Positions 31,420-39,457 are shown, numbered from the stretch's first letter. The stretch is DNA of 39,457 nucleotides from JAUSNA01 sp964568885 (GCA_964568885.1 CAZMSF010000011.1:1-39457); one strand, 5' to 3'. Notes: generated by a model from the letters alone, not told the origin. Program-made: numbers and translations.

Positions 31420-32280
31420 ATGGATGAATTAACAGAAGATAAATTATTTGAGCTTGAAGAGAAGGCTGTAGAAGCTCGGGAGCTTTTAATTTCAACCCTA
31501 CTTGAAGCTGGTTCCGGCCATTCTGCCGGACCACTAGGTATGGCTGATATATTTACGGCATTTTATTTTCATATCTTAAACCACAACCCCCAAAATCCGG
31601 ACTGGGAAGAGAGAGACAGACTTATTCTTTCAAACGGGCACATCTGTCCGATTAGGTATGTGTCAATGGCTCAGGCAGGATTTTTTCCCATAGAAGAATT
31701 AAAATCTTTAAGAAAGATAAATTCCCGCTTGCAAGGACATCCTCATAGAACTGCGCTTCCAGGGGTAGAAACCACATCAGGCCCCCTTGGAGAAGGCTTG
31801 TCCCAGTCGATTGGCATCGCACTTTCGGCAAAACTCGACAAGAAGACCTATCATGTGTATTGCATCGCATCCGATGGAGAACACCAAGAAGGGAACACAT
31901 GGGAAGCAGCGATGCTTGCTCCAAAATACAAACTCGACAATTTAACACTTATTATTGATAGAAACAACATTCAAATTGATGGCAACACCGAGGACGTTAT
32001 GCCCCTCGAATCATTAAGACTTAAATACGAGAGCTTTAACTGGAATGTGTTGGAGATTGACGGAAACAACATAAGAGGGTTTGTAGATGCGATAAATACC
32101 GCGCGCGCGGTGCGCGAAAGACCAACATGCATTATTGCCCACACCATTCCGGGCAAAGGAGTAGACTTTATGGAGAATGATTTTACGTGGCATGGAAAAC
32201 CTCCAAATGACAAAGAGGCGAAATTGGCACTAGACGAGTTAAGAACTTTGCAGGGAAAAATACAATCTGAACATGAATAA
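31420..32280 (+). CDS. Transketolase, N-terminal subunit
   Basis: The 286-residue product is the thiamine-diphosphate half of a split transketolase. Seen: AGSGHSAGPLGMADI (substrate and TPP pyrophosphate region), the GHICPIRYVSMAQAG segment, HRTALPGVETTSGPLGEGLSQSIGIA, and the TPP/metal motif SDGEHQEGNTWEAA with DRNNIQIDG. It ends with HTIPGKGVDFMENDFTWHGKPP, typical of N-subunits. With the C-subunit it moves two-carbon units between sugars in the non-oxidative pentose phosphate pathway. Its last bases overlap the start of a membrane-protein gene that separates it from the C-subunit. Confidence 0.95.
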   Translation: MDELTEDKLFELEEKAVEARELLISTLLEAGSGHSAGPLGMADIFTAFYFHILNHNPQNPDWEERDRLILSNGHICPIRYVSMAQAGFFPIEELKSLRKINSRLQGHPHRTALPGVETTSGPLGEGLSQSIGIALSAKLDKKTYHVYCIASDGEHQEGNTWEAAMLAPKYKLDNLTLIIDRNNIQIDGNTEDVMPLESLRLKYESFNWNVLEIDGNNIRGFVDAINTARAVRERPTCIIAHTIPGKGVDFMENDFTWHGKPPNDKEAKLALDELRTLQGKIQSEHE

Positions 32281-32767
32281 ATTACTTGATAAATCAATTG
32301 CTACCGGCTTAGTAAGCTTACTAGTACTTAACGTTTCTTTTCTTCTCTGGTCCTTACGTGTGCAGATTCCATTAAATTTCATTCTTAATAGCGTTACATT
32401 TTTGATTTATTTTGTTGTGAGCATTCTACTATTTTTTCTCATTTGGACGAAAGTGATACAAAATATTCTTAATAGAAGAAATAATGCAAGAACAATCCCG
32501 CTTTTTCTATTATTGTGCATCCTTACAGTTCCATTATTCGTGAATGGCTACATTGGTGCTGCTCTTACTTATCCCTCAGCAAGACATAATGACATTTATG
32601 GAATGTTAGTATTTTTCCCGGCTCCACTTGCTTTCGTTTCGATTTTTTTCGCTTCTATAACTCACATTATTTTCGTTGCCCCAAAATATATTCTGTCCCA
32701 CTTTAAATTTTTATTCATACCAATTGTTGTAACTTTTTCTAAGGTGATATTTATTACACATACCTGA
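32273..32767 (+). CDS. Multi-helix membrane protein between transketolase genes
   Basis: The 164-residue product has about five hydrophobic segments (roughly residues 10-28, 38-60, 75-93, 113-135, 143-161) with a basic loop (KVIQNILNRRNNAR) after the second. No family is recognised. The ATG lies inside the end of the transketolase N-subunit gene (ATGAATAA), so its translation is probably coupled. A 38-nt AT-rich gap separates it from the C-subunit gene. Hydrophobic, clean reading frame and coupling support a real gene; function unknown. Confidence 0.6.
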   Translation: MNKLLDKSIATGLVSLLVLNVSFLLWSLRVQIPLNFILNSVTFLIYFVVSILLFFLIWTKVIQNILNRRNNARTIPLFLLLCILTVPLFVNGYIGAALTYPSARHNDIYGMLVFFPAPLAFVSIFFASITHIIFVAPKYILSHFKFLFIPIVVTFSKVIFITHT

Positions 32768-32805
32768 AAAGTAATTCTGATGATAAAAAAAACAAACTAA
32801 TTATT

Positions 32806-33798
32806 ATGTTAAATAATGATCTAAATTTAAATCAAAATCTATTTAATGAAGCTGTTGAGAAAGTGGCGACGCGTGCCGGATACGGTGAGGGGCTTATGGC
32901 GCTTGGAGAAACTAACCCAAATGTGGTTGTGCTTTCTGCAGATCTCACGGAAAGTGTCAAGGCGAATAAGTTTGCGGAAAAATATCCCGAGCGATTTTTT
33001 GAGATGGGTGTTGCAGAACAGAATATGGCAGCAATTGCGGCAGGTTTTGGAGTAAGTGGAAAATTCGCATTTATATCATCGTATGCAACTTTTTCCCCAG
33101 GAAGAAATTGGGAACAATTACGGACAACCTCAATTTATAACGACGCAAACGTCAAAATCGCAGGTCATCATGCGGGGCTCATGACAGGGCCCGATGGCGC
33201 AACTCATCAAGCGACGGAAGACATTGCTATAACAAGAGTGTGGCCAAGAATGCGAGTCATTGTGCCTTGCGACGCTCATCAAGCTGCAAAGGCAACGATG
33301 TATGCGGGAGAAAATTACGGACCATTCTATCTGCGCTTCACAAGAGACAACACTCCTACAATGACAACGGTAGAAACACCATTTGAATTCGGAAAAGCAC
33401 AAGTTTTTTGGATATCGCAACACCCTCAAGCCGCAATTTTTGCAACTGGATACATGGTGTATCACGCACTTGTAGCAGCAAAAGAATTGGAAGAAGAAGG
33501 GATAGAAACAAAAGTTGTAAACGTGCATACGATAAAACCTTTGGATGAAGCAACCGTTATCGGACTTGCAAAAGAGACAGGAGCTGTAATTAGTGTTGAA
33601 GACCATCAAGTCGATGGTGGATTGGGAAGTGCAATTTCCGAAATTCTGGCTAGAAATTGCCCAACCCCTCAGGAATTTATTGGACTCCAAAACACTTTTG
33701 GTGAAAGTGGAAAAATCGATGAACTCCTAACAAAATACGGCATGGATAAAAATGCGATAAAGGAAGCGGTAAAAAAAGCTATAGCAAGAAAAGGGTAA
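32806..33798 (+). CDS. Transketolase, C-terminal subunit
   Basis: The 330-residue product holds the pyrimidine-binding and C-terminal domains of a split transketolase. Seen: RAGYGEGLMALGETNPNVVV, SADLTES, the FFEMGVAEQNMAAIAAGF segment with the conserved catalytic Glu, YATFSPGRNWEQLRT, HHAGLMTGPDGATHQ, EDIAITRVWPRMRVIVPCD and FYLRFTRDNTP. The C-terminal domain has VHTIKPLDEATV and SVEDHQVDGGLGSAIS. Family-typical for bacterial and archaeal two-gene transketolases. Its stop codon directly abuts the stop of the convergent glucoamylase gene. Confidence 0.95.
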   Translation: MLNNDLNLNQNLFNEAVEKVATRAGYGEGLMALGETNPNVVVLSADLTESVKANKFAEKYPERFFEMGVAEQNMAAIAAGFGVSGKFAFISSYATFSPGRNWEQLRTTSIYNDANVKIAGHHAGLMTGPDGATHQATEDIAITRVWPRMRVIVPCDAHQAAKATMYAGENYGPFYLRFTRDNTPTMTTVETPFEFGKAQVFWISQHPQAAIFATGYMVYHALVAAKELEEEGIETKVVNVHTIKPLDEATVIGLAKETGAVISVEDHQVDGGLGSAISEILARNCPTPQEFIGLQNTFGESGKIDELLTKYGMDKNAIKEAVKKAIARKG

Positions 33799-35826
33799 CT
33801 ACTCTGTCTCGGATTTTATTTCATCTTGTTCATATATCTCCAAATCTTCGAGTTTCTCCAAATAATTAATGATTGTGCTTACATACTCTGAGTGACTCCA
33901 TGTCAATGGAGAAGCAGATAAATGTTGACCGGTTATCGCATCTAACTGTTCCGGCAAAACTCCTGTAGATGCTTTATGCGCAACAACCCACGAAAGCAAT
34001 TCCTTCACTTTATCAAAATCCTTCTCTTCTCGGGCCGCAACAATATAATATTGTGCTAACCACAATGTCGTAATAATCCAAGGATTTCCAGGTACCGGCT
34101 CCTTGCCAACATGGTAGACATCATTCTCATACCGCATCATGCCACCAATAGGAATTTTTTTGGCTAGTTCTTCCATCGTTCGTATCGAATCTGTTACTTT
34201 ATGATCAAATACATCAAGGACTCTAAATCTAAAAATTCCGTAAATGCTTGAAAAATCCAGGGTATCATCAAAAATCGGCTCTCCGTCTTCAAAATTTACC
34301 ATTTTATAGAACATCTTCTTCTCTTCATTCCATAGGTATTTTAAGATTGATTCTTTGATTTTTTCTGCTGCCTCTTCGTATTTTTGCTCATGCTGGACTT
34401 TACCCAGGAGTTTTGAAAAATTTGAGGCAGCATGTAATGCTGCAAATACCGATGAAGCGGTGAATGTTGATGTTCCAAATTTCTCTTCCCACAGGTCATA
34501 GCTGGGCTTTGGAAGACCGGTAGAATTATCTATATAACTAACCATAAAATCAGCTGATTTTTTGATAAGTGAGTTATAAATTGACTCAATAAATTCCAGA
34601 TCTTTTGAGAATTCGTAATGCTTCCAAAGTGAGTATAAAACTAGTGCAGTTTCATCTTCTTGGATAGGTAGCTGCATGCTTCCATTTCTTACCCATGCAT
34701 GCCACGAACTCCCCAAAGACTTATCAGGCCTATATTTATGCATGAAATATCCGTCCTTCGTTATCACCTCATTGCAAAATTCAAAAAAACGTTTTGAAAC
34801 ATTATAGTCCCCGGCTTTATCAAGAGCCACTGCTGAAAGCGCTCCGTCCCTTGGCCACATATACCCATAGGTATCACGTCCGTATTGGAGGAGTGACGAA
34901 TCGCCGGATGCCAGAATAGAACCGTTGTCATCAACATGTGCCCGCAAAATTAATAAAGACTTCTTGAAAAGATCAATAATTCCATCATCTAAGTGGTAAA
35001 AACTAAAACTTCTCTCATTTACCCATGCGTGCCAGAAATCTTTAGCCGTTTTCATCAGATATGAACTGGTTCGGTCTAGTACGTAATCATTAAGGTCGGA
35101 CGCCTCCTGAATTGTTTTGGCAATCGCTATCCAATAATCAATCTTCTTCTCGCTATTTCCGTCAATATCTATGTACATTCCCATCAATGAATCGACCTTG
35201 CCATGTTCTATTGCGTTCTGTGATAATTTTCCGTCCTCTGCATCAAGGTAACTTCCCTCTTTTCCCTCTATTCCAAAAAGCCCAACCGTATAATCATCAA
35301 TACTCTTCCCGTCGCACAAAGCATTAATAAAAAACACCCTTCTTCCCTTGTAATGAATAATCGCTTTCTTTTGAGGCGAATAATATGCAGTGTCACCACG
35401 ACGGGATTCATAAAGCTCGAACTCGTGAGAAAAATATATCTTGATGTGCCGTGTCTCACCTCGTAAATTCTTGACCGTTATCTGTCTAAAAAAGATGTTG
35501 CTTTCGTTATATAAAACATCCTCGAAAAAAAGCTCAATACCAATTTCCTCATTGATAGCTTTGGTTTCTCCTGACATTGTCTCGTGCCCGGAAGAGACGG
35601 TAAAATTCCATTGCCCGTCAGATAGCCACGAAAGTTTTCCATCTACCCATACCCCCACCCTGTGCCTATAACTTCCGCCCACTTGATTCTCCAATCCCAC
35701 AAATGGGTAATACAAATCCCGAAGTTGGGCATTTCTATCAATACCGATAAGGGTAGTTCCGTTTCCAAGAACAATATCAGGCATACTATAATGATGATTA
35801 ATTTGAAGTGCCGGCAGCACCATCAT
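33799..35826 (-). CDS. GH15 glucoamylase-type glycoside hydrolase
   Basis: The 675-residue product has an N-terminal beta-sandwich (about residues 16-270; IVLGNGTTLIGIDRNAQLRDLYYP) and an (alpha/alpha)6 catalytic barrel. Family 15 signs are GRDTYGYMWPRDGAL, the YDLWEEKFGTSTFTASSVFAAL segment with the catalytic Glu, GGMMRYENDVYHV, PWIITTLWLAQYY, and LPEQLDAITGQHLSASPLTW with the catalytic base, then SHSEYV. It releases glucose from alpha-1,4/1,6 glucans or cleaves trehalose-like substrates. No signal peptide, so it acts inside the cell. The first ATG overlaps the GH57 gene by 29 bases; M15 at 35784 would avoid this. Third gene of a glucan operon. Confidence 0.93.
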   Translation of the reverse strand: MMVLPALQINHHYSMPDIVLGNGTTLIGIDRNAQLRDLYYPFVGLENQVGGSYRHRVGVWVDGKLSWLSDGQWNFTVSSGHETMSGETKAINEEIGIELFFEDVLYNESNIFFRQITVKNLRGETRHIKIYFSHEFELYESRRGDTAYYSPQKKAIIHYKGRRVFFINALCDGKSIDDYTVGLFGIEGKEGSYLDAEDGKLSQNAIEHGKVDSLMGMYIDIDGNSEKKIDYWIAIAKTIQEASDLNDYVLDRTSSYLMKTAKDFWHAWVNERSFSFYHLDDGIIDLFKKSLLILRAHVDDNGSILASGDSSLLQYGRDTYGYMWPRDGALSAVALDKAGDYNVSKRFFEFCNEVITKDGYFMHKYRPDKSLGSSWHAWVRNGSMQLPIQEDETALVLYSLWKHYEFSKDLEFIESIYNSLIKKSADFMVSYIDNSTGLPKPSYDLWEEKFGTSTFTASSVFAALHAASNFSKLLGKVQHEQKYEEAAEKIKESILKYLWNEEKKMFYKMVNFEDGEPIFDDTLDFSSIYGIFRFRVLDVFDHKVTDSIRTMEELAKKIPIGGMMRYENDVYHVGKEPVPGNPWIITTLWLAQYYIVAAREEKDFDKVKELLSWVVAHKASTGVLPEQLDAITGQHLSASPLTWSHSEYVSTIINYLEKLEDLEIYEQDEIKSETE

Positions 35827-37021
35827 ACTGCTGCTCTAGTTGGGAGAGTCGTAGTTCCAAATCCTTAAGGACATTCATGAAGGTTATAAAAGCATCATAT
35901 GGCGTCTCATACGGATTAAAATATTTGTGAACATCTCCGTCCGAAAACCATTTGGTACACATATAATAAAAATGGTCTGATGTGGTAAGCTTTCTCCAGT
36001 CGTGAATAAGAACCGGGTCAGAACTTCCTATTACCCTCTTCTCAAGCTGAAATAATTTTTGCATTGCATCATGCTGAATTGAGTTTGACATCCACGCAGA
36101 AAGGTCCCTTTCCGTGTCTGCCCATGAGATATAATTTGGTACCGAAAGCTCCGAGACTGTGTTTAGTTTCTCTACAGCTTCGGATGGAGTCATAAAAGCA
36201 TTGTGTGGATTTTTCAAAACCTCTCCCGGAAAATGCTTGAGAAACTCGAAAATTCCGCTGTCTTCCCACTGATGCTCTCCGAAGGTCTCATAATCCATAA
36301 AGAGATTGATGACGTCTCCCTGTGGAATATTAAGCCATTGCACATACTTGTCTACAGTTAATGGATGTTCTTTCCAGGTTTTTTCGGAAAATCTAAAAGC
36401 AACATCGTCGGACAATTTGTAATTTTTTAAAAGTAATTTAAGATTTTGAGTGCCATATGCCTTATACAGATAGTTCGGGCTTTGCCAGCCAAGAATTTTA
36501 TCGGCACCTTCAGTTAGAATCCCCTTATAGCCCAGACCTTCGACGATTTGCCCGATGTAGTCGTTATATATAAGCTCAGTATTGCGGAAAACAGTAGGCG
36601 TCACATTGAAAAGTTCTTCCACTTTTTTCCTATGAAGCTTTATCTGACTTTCGAACTCTTCGCGTGAATAAAGAAAAGAAAGTGAATGATAATAGGTTTC
36701 ATCAAGTATCTCGACCCTTCCGGTTGCAACCAGTTTTTGAAAACTTTCTATAACTTCGGGCATAAATTCCTCGGCCTGCTCCATAAAAACACCGGAGAGG
36801 GAGTATGAGATTTTGAATTGTGGATTTTTCTGAAGTAGTTCAAGAAAAATCTTATTAGCAGGAAGATAGCATTTATTTGCTACCTTTTCAAAGACCTTTC
36901 TGTTGTTAAGGTCAGTTTGATCATCCGCATTGAAATATGATGAATTATTGCCGATATCAAAAACCCGGTATTTTTTAACTCTGTACGGTTGGTGTACTTG
37001 AAAATATATACAAATATTCAT
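35798..37021 (-). CDS. GH57 alpha-glucan hydrolase/transferase
   Basis: The 407-residue product has the GH57 marks: IYFQVHQPYRVKKY at the N-terminus (HQP motif), ISYSLSGVFMEQ, EILDETYYHSL, Glu149 in VFRNTELIYND (nucleophile region), and Asp243 in FMDYETFGEHQ (acid/base region). The family includes alpha-amylases, 4-alpha-glucanotransferases and branching enzymes; the short length and lack of extra domains fit the alpha-amylase-like group. No signal peptide, so it probably works on an internal glucan. It starts 3 nt after the glycosyltransferase stop and overlaps the GH15 gene. Confidence 0.93.
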   Translation of the reverse strand: MNICIYFQVHQPYRVKKYRVFDIGNNSSYFNADDQTDLNNRKVFEKVANKCYLPANKIFLELLQKNPQFKISYSLSGVFMEQAEEFMPEVIESFQKLVATGRVEILDETYYHSLSFLYSREEFESQIKLHRKKVEELFNVTPTVFRNTELIYNDYIGQIVEGLGYKGILTEGADKILGWQSPNYLYKAYGTQNLKLLLKNYKLSDDVAFRFSEKTWKEHPLTVDKYVQWLNIPQGDVINLFMDYETFGEHQWEDSGIFEFLKHFPGEVLKNPHNAFMTPSEAVEKLNTVSELSVPNYISWADTERDLSAWMSNSIQHDAMQKLFQLEKRVIGSSDPVLIHDWRKLTTSDHFYYMCTKWFSDGDVHKYFNPYETPYDAFITFMNVLKDLELRLSQLEQQYDGAAGTSN

Positions 37022-37024
37022 ATA

Positions 37025-38224
37025 TCAGTGAATCATCCCTCTATATATCCGTAAGCATTCGTCTGCTGCGGTGTCCCAGGTGAAAACCTTCACCTCATTT
37101 TCCCCATTTTCTTTTAAAACAGAATGCAGAGACTCATGCTTCAGTATCGAAAGTATTTTGTTTGCCATTTCATCTGTGTCCCAGAAATCCACCTTTAATG
37201 CATTCTGAACAACCTCCGATACCCCTGATTGTTTTGATAATATCACAGGTGTCCCGTGCACTATGGATTCGAGCGCCGCTATGCCGAACGGTTCGGAAAC
37301 CGATGGCATGACAAAAATGTCGGCCATTTTGAAAATATGCGAAAGTTCTTTGCCCCGCAAAAAACCTGTAAATATGAATTTATCCGAAATCCCCATATCT
37401 GCCGCATCTCTCATAATCTTATATTCCATATCTCCACTGCCGGCCATAACGAATAGGACATTCTTTTCGTAATCAAGAACTTTTTTAGCTGCCTGCAAGA
37501 AGTAATCCGGTCCCTTTTGAAGAGTAATTCTTCCGGCAAATAAGACGACTTTCTTCCCATCCTTTTTTATCCGGAAAATTCTATCCTCTACGTCCTGATT
37601 ATATTCGTCAGCATTTATGCGGTTATGAACGGTAAATACTTTTGAATCGGGAATACCATAATGTTCTTTTATTATTGCCTTTGTAAGGTTGCTTACGCCA
37701 ATGACCCTATCCGCGAGCTCCATTCCTTTTTTCTCAATGTCATATACTCCCTGATTGAGGTTGAGACCACCACACCTATCGTATTCTGTCGAATGCAGCT
37801 GAACAACCAAAGGTTTGCCGCTTACTTCTTTTGCAGCAATTCCTGCCGGAAAGGAAAGCCAATCATGAGCATGAATTACATCAAATTCCTCCTGCATAGC
37901 AATTTTTCTCGCTTCAACCGCATACCGCATCACCTCTTCAAAAAGATTGCTCCCATATATCGTTACATCCTCAGCGAGCAATTTGTACCCTGCAGGTGTA
38001 AGGTAGGGCTTTAACGGTGAATCAATTGTTGTTACCCGAATGTTATTGGCAAATAGCAACTTAACAAAATCGGCACTTACGTCCACTTTTCTCGGTAAAA
38101 CAAACAGGATGTCTGCATTTTTTGACATAGCCTTGGAAAGACCATAACAGGCAACTCCCAGACCACCGCTGTTGAAAGGAGGAAGCTCCCATCCGAACAT
38201 CAATACCTTCAAACGTTTCTCCAT
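37025..38224 (-). CDS. GT4-type glycosyltransferase, glycogen-synthase-like
   Basis: The 399-residue GT-B enzyme starts KVLMFGWELPPFNSGGLGVACYGL, the GGLG-type nucleotide-sugar loop seen in glycogen/starch synthases, then DVIHAHDWLSFPAG, LVVQLHSTEYDR, DRVIGVSNLTKAII, VVLFAGRITLQKGPDYFL and the EPFGIAALES donor-site motif. It should add glucose from a nucleotide sugar to a growing glucan; donor and product are inferred from family and neighbours. It is first in an operon with GH57 and GH15 enzymes, which gives build and break functions in one unit. Promoter TTGTTT/CATAAT lies upstream. Confidence 0.9.
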   Translation of the reverse strand: MEKRLKVLMFGWELPPFNSGGLGVACYGLSKAMSKNADILFVLPRKVDVSADFVKLLFANNIRVTTIDSPLKPYLTPAGYKLLAEDVTIYGSNLFEEVMRYAVEARKIAMQEEFDVIHAHDWLSFPAGIAAKEVSGKPLVVQLHSTEYDRCGGLNLNQGVYDIEKKGMELADRVIGVSNLTKAIIKEHYGIPDSKVFTVHNRINADEYNQDVEDRIFRIKKDGKKVVLFAGRITLQKGPDYFLQAAKKVLDYEKNVLFVMAGSGDMEYKIMRDAADMGISDKFIFTGFLRGKELSHIFKMADIFVMPSVSEPFGIAALESIVHGTPVILSKQSGVSEVVQNALKVDFWDTDEMANKILSILKHESLHSVLKENGENEVKVFTWDTAADECLRIYRGMIH

Positions 38225-38258
38225 ACGAAGCTAAAAGGGCGCAAAACCCTCTGATTTT

Positions 38259-38287
38259 ATTATGAAGAAAAAATAGGGGAAAAACAA
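38259..38287 (-). promoter_or_regulatory. Promoter for the glucan operon
   Basis: Minus-strand TTGTTT (282-287), 17 nt, CATAAT (259-264). Predicted start near 38252, about 27 nt before the ATG. The -35 overlaps the T-stretch of the upstream terminator-like hairpin. Confidence 0.45.
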
Positions 38288-38323
38288 TGAGTCATATTAT
38301 TGCATTCCGTAAAGCAATGACTC
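38283..38323 (-). terminator. Probable terminator after the pterin dehydratase gene
   Basis: Minus-strand hairpin GAGTC-ATTGC-(10-nt loop)-GCAAT-(5-nt bulge)-GACTC (289-323), then ATTGTTTTT. It begins within the stop codon of the dehydratase gene. The T-run is delayed by a few bases, so efficiency is uncertain. Confidence 0.5.
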
Positions 38324-38658
38324 TATACTAATAGTTCTATTTTCGATGCGAGAATGAAATCGTTGGTTGAAAGACCCCCGATAGCATGCGTTGTTAGTTC
38401 AATTTCTACTTTGTTGTAGGATATCTCAATTTCAGGATGATGTCCTTCGCTTTCAGCTATATCAGCGACCTTGTTCACAAACATCATAGCCTCTTTAAAG
38501 TCTTTGAATTTATACTTTTTCTCGATCTTTTTCCCATCCTCAACATGCCACGGTGTTTTAAGAAGCGTTAGGTAGGTTGCGACTTCCTGTTCTTCTAAGG
38601 GTTTTGTTCCTCCCTCACAAGGCACACAATGTCCTTTAGTTAAGTGTGAATTGTCCAT
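38323..38658 (-). CDS. Pterin-4-alpha-carbinolamine dehydratase-like protein
   Basis: The 111-residue product starts with a Cys-containing lead (HCVPCEGGTKPL) and then the PCD fold: WHVEDGKKIEKKYKFKDF, the signature AESEGHHPEIEI (E-x3-HHP), YNKVEIELTTHAIGGLSTND. The enzyme recycles pterin cofactor after aromatic amino-acid hydroxylation, and PCD-like proteins have also been tied to other pterin cofactors. No hydroxylase or pterin synthesis gene is visible here, so the substrate is open. It follows the YfiH gene by 31 nt and ends in a probable terminator. Confidence 0.93.
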   Translation of the reverse strand: MDNSHLTKGHCVPCEGGTKPLEEQEVATYLTLLKTPWHVEDGKKIEKKYKFKDFKEAMMFVNKVADIAESEGHHPEIEISYNKVEIELTTHAIGGLSTNDFILASKIELLV

Positions 38659-38689
38659 AAAATTAGTTTATCACTTCGAAGTGTCCAGT

Positions 38690-39376
38690 TCAAACGAGCA
38701 TTGCAACAGTTGCAAAGCGGCCTTCCCGCTCGCCTCCCCGCACAGAACGATAGTGGGAAAAAAATTCAAATGTGCGGGCAGTATTGGTCGGGTCGACGAA
38801 TATATTCTCCTCAACAATACCCTTCAGGAGCAATTGATTTACATTCTCACCGGTCAAATCAAATCCCTGAGGATACTCCGGAAGAATATATGACTCTTTT
38901 TGTATTGCAGGGGCAAAAAATACTTTTAATTCTTGTAGATTTGTGCCGAATTCTCTCTTGAGGAATGAAACAAAAGCTTGAGCAAACCCTGCCTGCGTAT
39001 TATGGCGGCTTATATGAGCAAGACCCAAGAGGTCATTTCCAGGATCGTAGAATATGGCGGGTATACAATCAGCGGTCAGAACAATAAGCGCCAAATTCTT
39101 CTCGTTGGTGACTATTCCATCTGCCTTGATGGCAGTCTCTTGAGAATAAAACCCAACACCGGCAAGGCTATTGGTTGCCTGAATTATCTTGCTCCCATGC
39201 TGCACGTCTAAAAACACAGCCCGTTCGACAGGAATACGTATCTCATCTAAGAATGCCCTCCTATTCTCAACAACTTTATCCTTCTCTCCATATTCAAAGG
39301 ACATGTTGCCACTCTCACTCGTTGAAATGCCATGACGAATATGCCTATTTGTCAGCAATTTAGTAAGGAAATACAT
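38690..39376 (-). CDS. YfiH/laccase-domain protein (purine nucleoside phosphorylase type)
   Basis: From the ATG at 39376 the product has 228 residues. Seen: GNMSFEYGE, His60 in DVQHG, Cys104 in LTADCIPAIFYD, and His121 in LGLAHISRHNTQAG, the His/Cys/His metal-site set of the family, then FFSHYRS and EGRFATVAML at the end. The usual AHAGWRG after the second His is AHISRHN, an unusual form. Relatives (YfiH/PgeF, LACC1/FAMIN) cleave purine nucleosides or edit the cell wall. The frame reaches 39418, but that part lies in tRNA-Pro; the chosen ATG is 10 nt after the tRNA 3' end. Confidence 0.88.
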   Translation of the reverse strand: MYFLTKLLTNRHIRHGISTSESGNMSFEYGEKDKVVENRRAFLDEIRIPVERAVFLDVQHGSKIIQATNSLAGVGFYSQETAIKADGIVTNEKNLALIVLTADCIPAIFYDPGNDLLGLAHISRHNTQAGFAQAFVSFLKREFGTNLQELKVFFAPAIQKESYILPEYPQGFDLTGENVNQLLLKGIVEENIFVDPTNTARTFEFFSHYRSVRGGEREGRFATVAMLV

Positions 39377-39386
39377 AAAACCGATG

Positions 39387-39457
39387 TCGGGGTGCAGGGA
39401 ATTGAACCCTGGCCGCACGACCCCCAGCCGTACATTCTACCGTTAAACCACACCCCG
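39387..39457 (-). tRNA. tRNA-Pro (anticodon GGG)
   Basis: A complete 71-nt cloverleaf on the minus strand: acceptor CGGGGTG/CACCCCG, D-arm with AACGGTA loop, anticodon stem TACGG/TCGTG around CTGGGGG (anticodon GGG), 4-nt variable loop, T-arm CAGGG-TTCAATT-CCCTG. C1-G72 and discriminator A73 are the usual bacterial tRNA-Pro identity bases. After A73 comes CAT, so the 3' CCA is not encoded. It ends exactly at the window edge. Confidence 0.95.

Noticed and set aside
33130..33690. 186-codon open frame on the minus strand
   Set aside because: Opposite the transketolase C-subunit, Cys/Phe-rich and patternless; a shadow frame.
38669..38680. Perfect palindrome CACTTCGAAGTG between YfiH and the dehydratase gene
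   Set aside because: Short, no T-run after it, and no second copy noticed; could be a chance site or operator but cannot be supported.

Overview
The window looks like a piece of a small, AT-rich bacterial chromosome, most likely a Candidate Phyla Radiation (Patescibacteria) genome of Microgenomates type. Reasons: very tight packing (convergent stop codons that touch or overlap), class I lysyl-tRNA synthetase, transketolase split into two genes, many short membrane proteins, and a GT4-GH57-GH15 glucan cluster. TGA is used as a stop in several genes, so this is not a code-25 lineage. Lineage is inferred from gene content only. No insertion sequence, prophage or CRISPR array was seen.

Layout. 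1-4.8 kb: a cut-off membrane gene diverges from a MazG-like/membrane gene pair. Facing them is a four-gene operon (SGNH-fold pseudoenzyme, RlpA-like barrel protein, small helical protein, family-4 uracil-DNA glycosylase), followed by a Tat-signal beta-helix protein. 4.9-14.3 kb, nearly all minus strand: SecA, a 33-residue Lys/Ala histone H1-like peptide, SerRS, an ITPase, class I LysRS, GreA with a terminator in its leader, a nucleotidyltransferase and a membrane-anchored solute-binding protein. 14.4-21.7 kb, plus strand: VanW-type protein, D-Ala-D-Ala ligase, cytidylyltransferase-like protein, DUF192 protein, TsaD, topoisomerase I and an SpoU methyltransferase. 21.7-30 kb: small DUF2007-like protein, RmuC, ferredoxin reductase-like protein, a UvrD-type helicase-nuclease, RNase P RNA, MiaA, HU, a small membrane protein and an unusually short RNase Y. 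30-33.8 kb, plus: glycerate 2-kinase and the two transketolase halves with a membrane gene between them. 33.8-39.5 kb, minus: GH15 glucoamylase, GH57 glucanase, GT4 glycosyltransferase, pterin-carbinolamine dehydratase, a YfiH laccase-domain protein and tRNA-Pro(GGG).

Themes. Translation, tRNA modification and RNA turnover (SerRS, LysRS, TsaD, MiaA, SpoU, RNase P, RNase Y) dominate, with DNA topology and repair (TopA, HU, H1-like peptide, UvrD-nuclease, UDG, RmuC) and a small carbohydrate block. Two styles of gene start are visible. Several enzyme genes have a -10 box exactly 6-7 nt before ATG, which predicts leaderless mRNAs. The H1-like peptide, HU and DUF192 genes have strong Shine-Dalgarno sequences. 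The most interesting non-coding structures are a folded leader before RNase Y, a promoter-terminator-greA arrangement, a 56-bp inverted repeat before topA, and divergent HU/membrane-protein promoters that share one -35 box.
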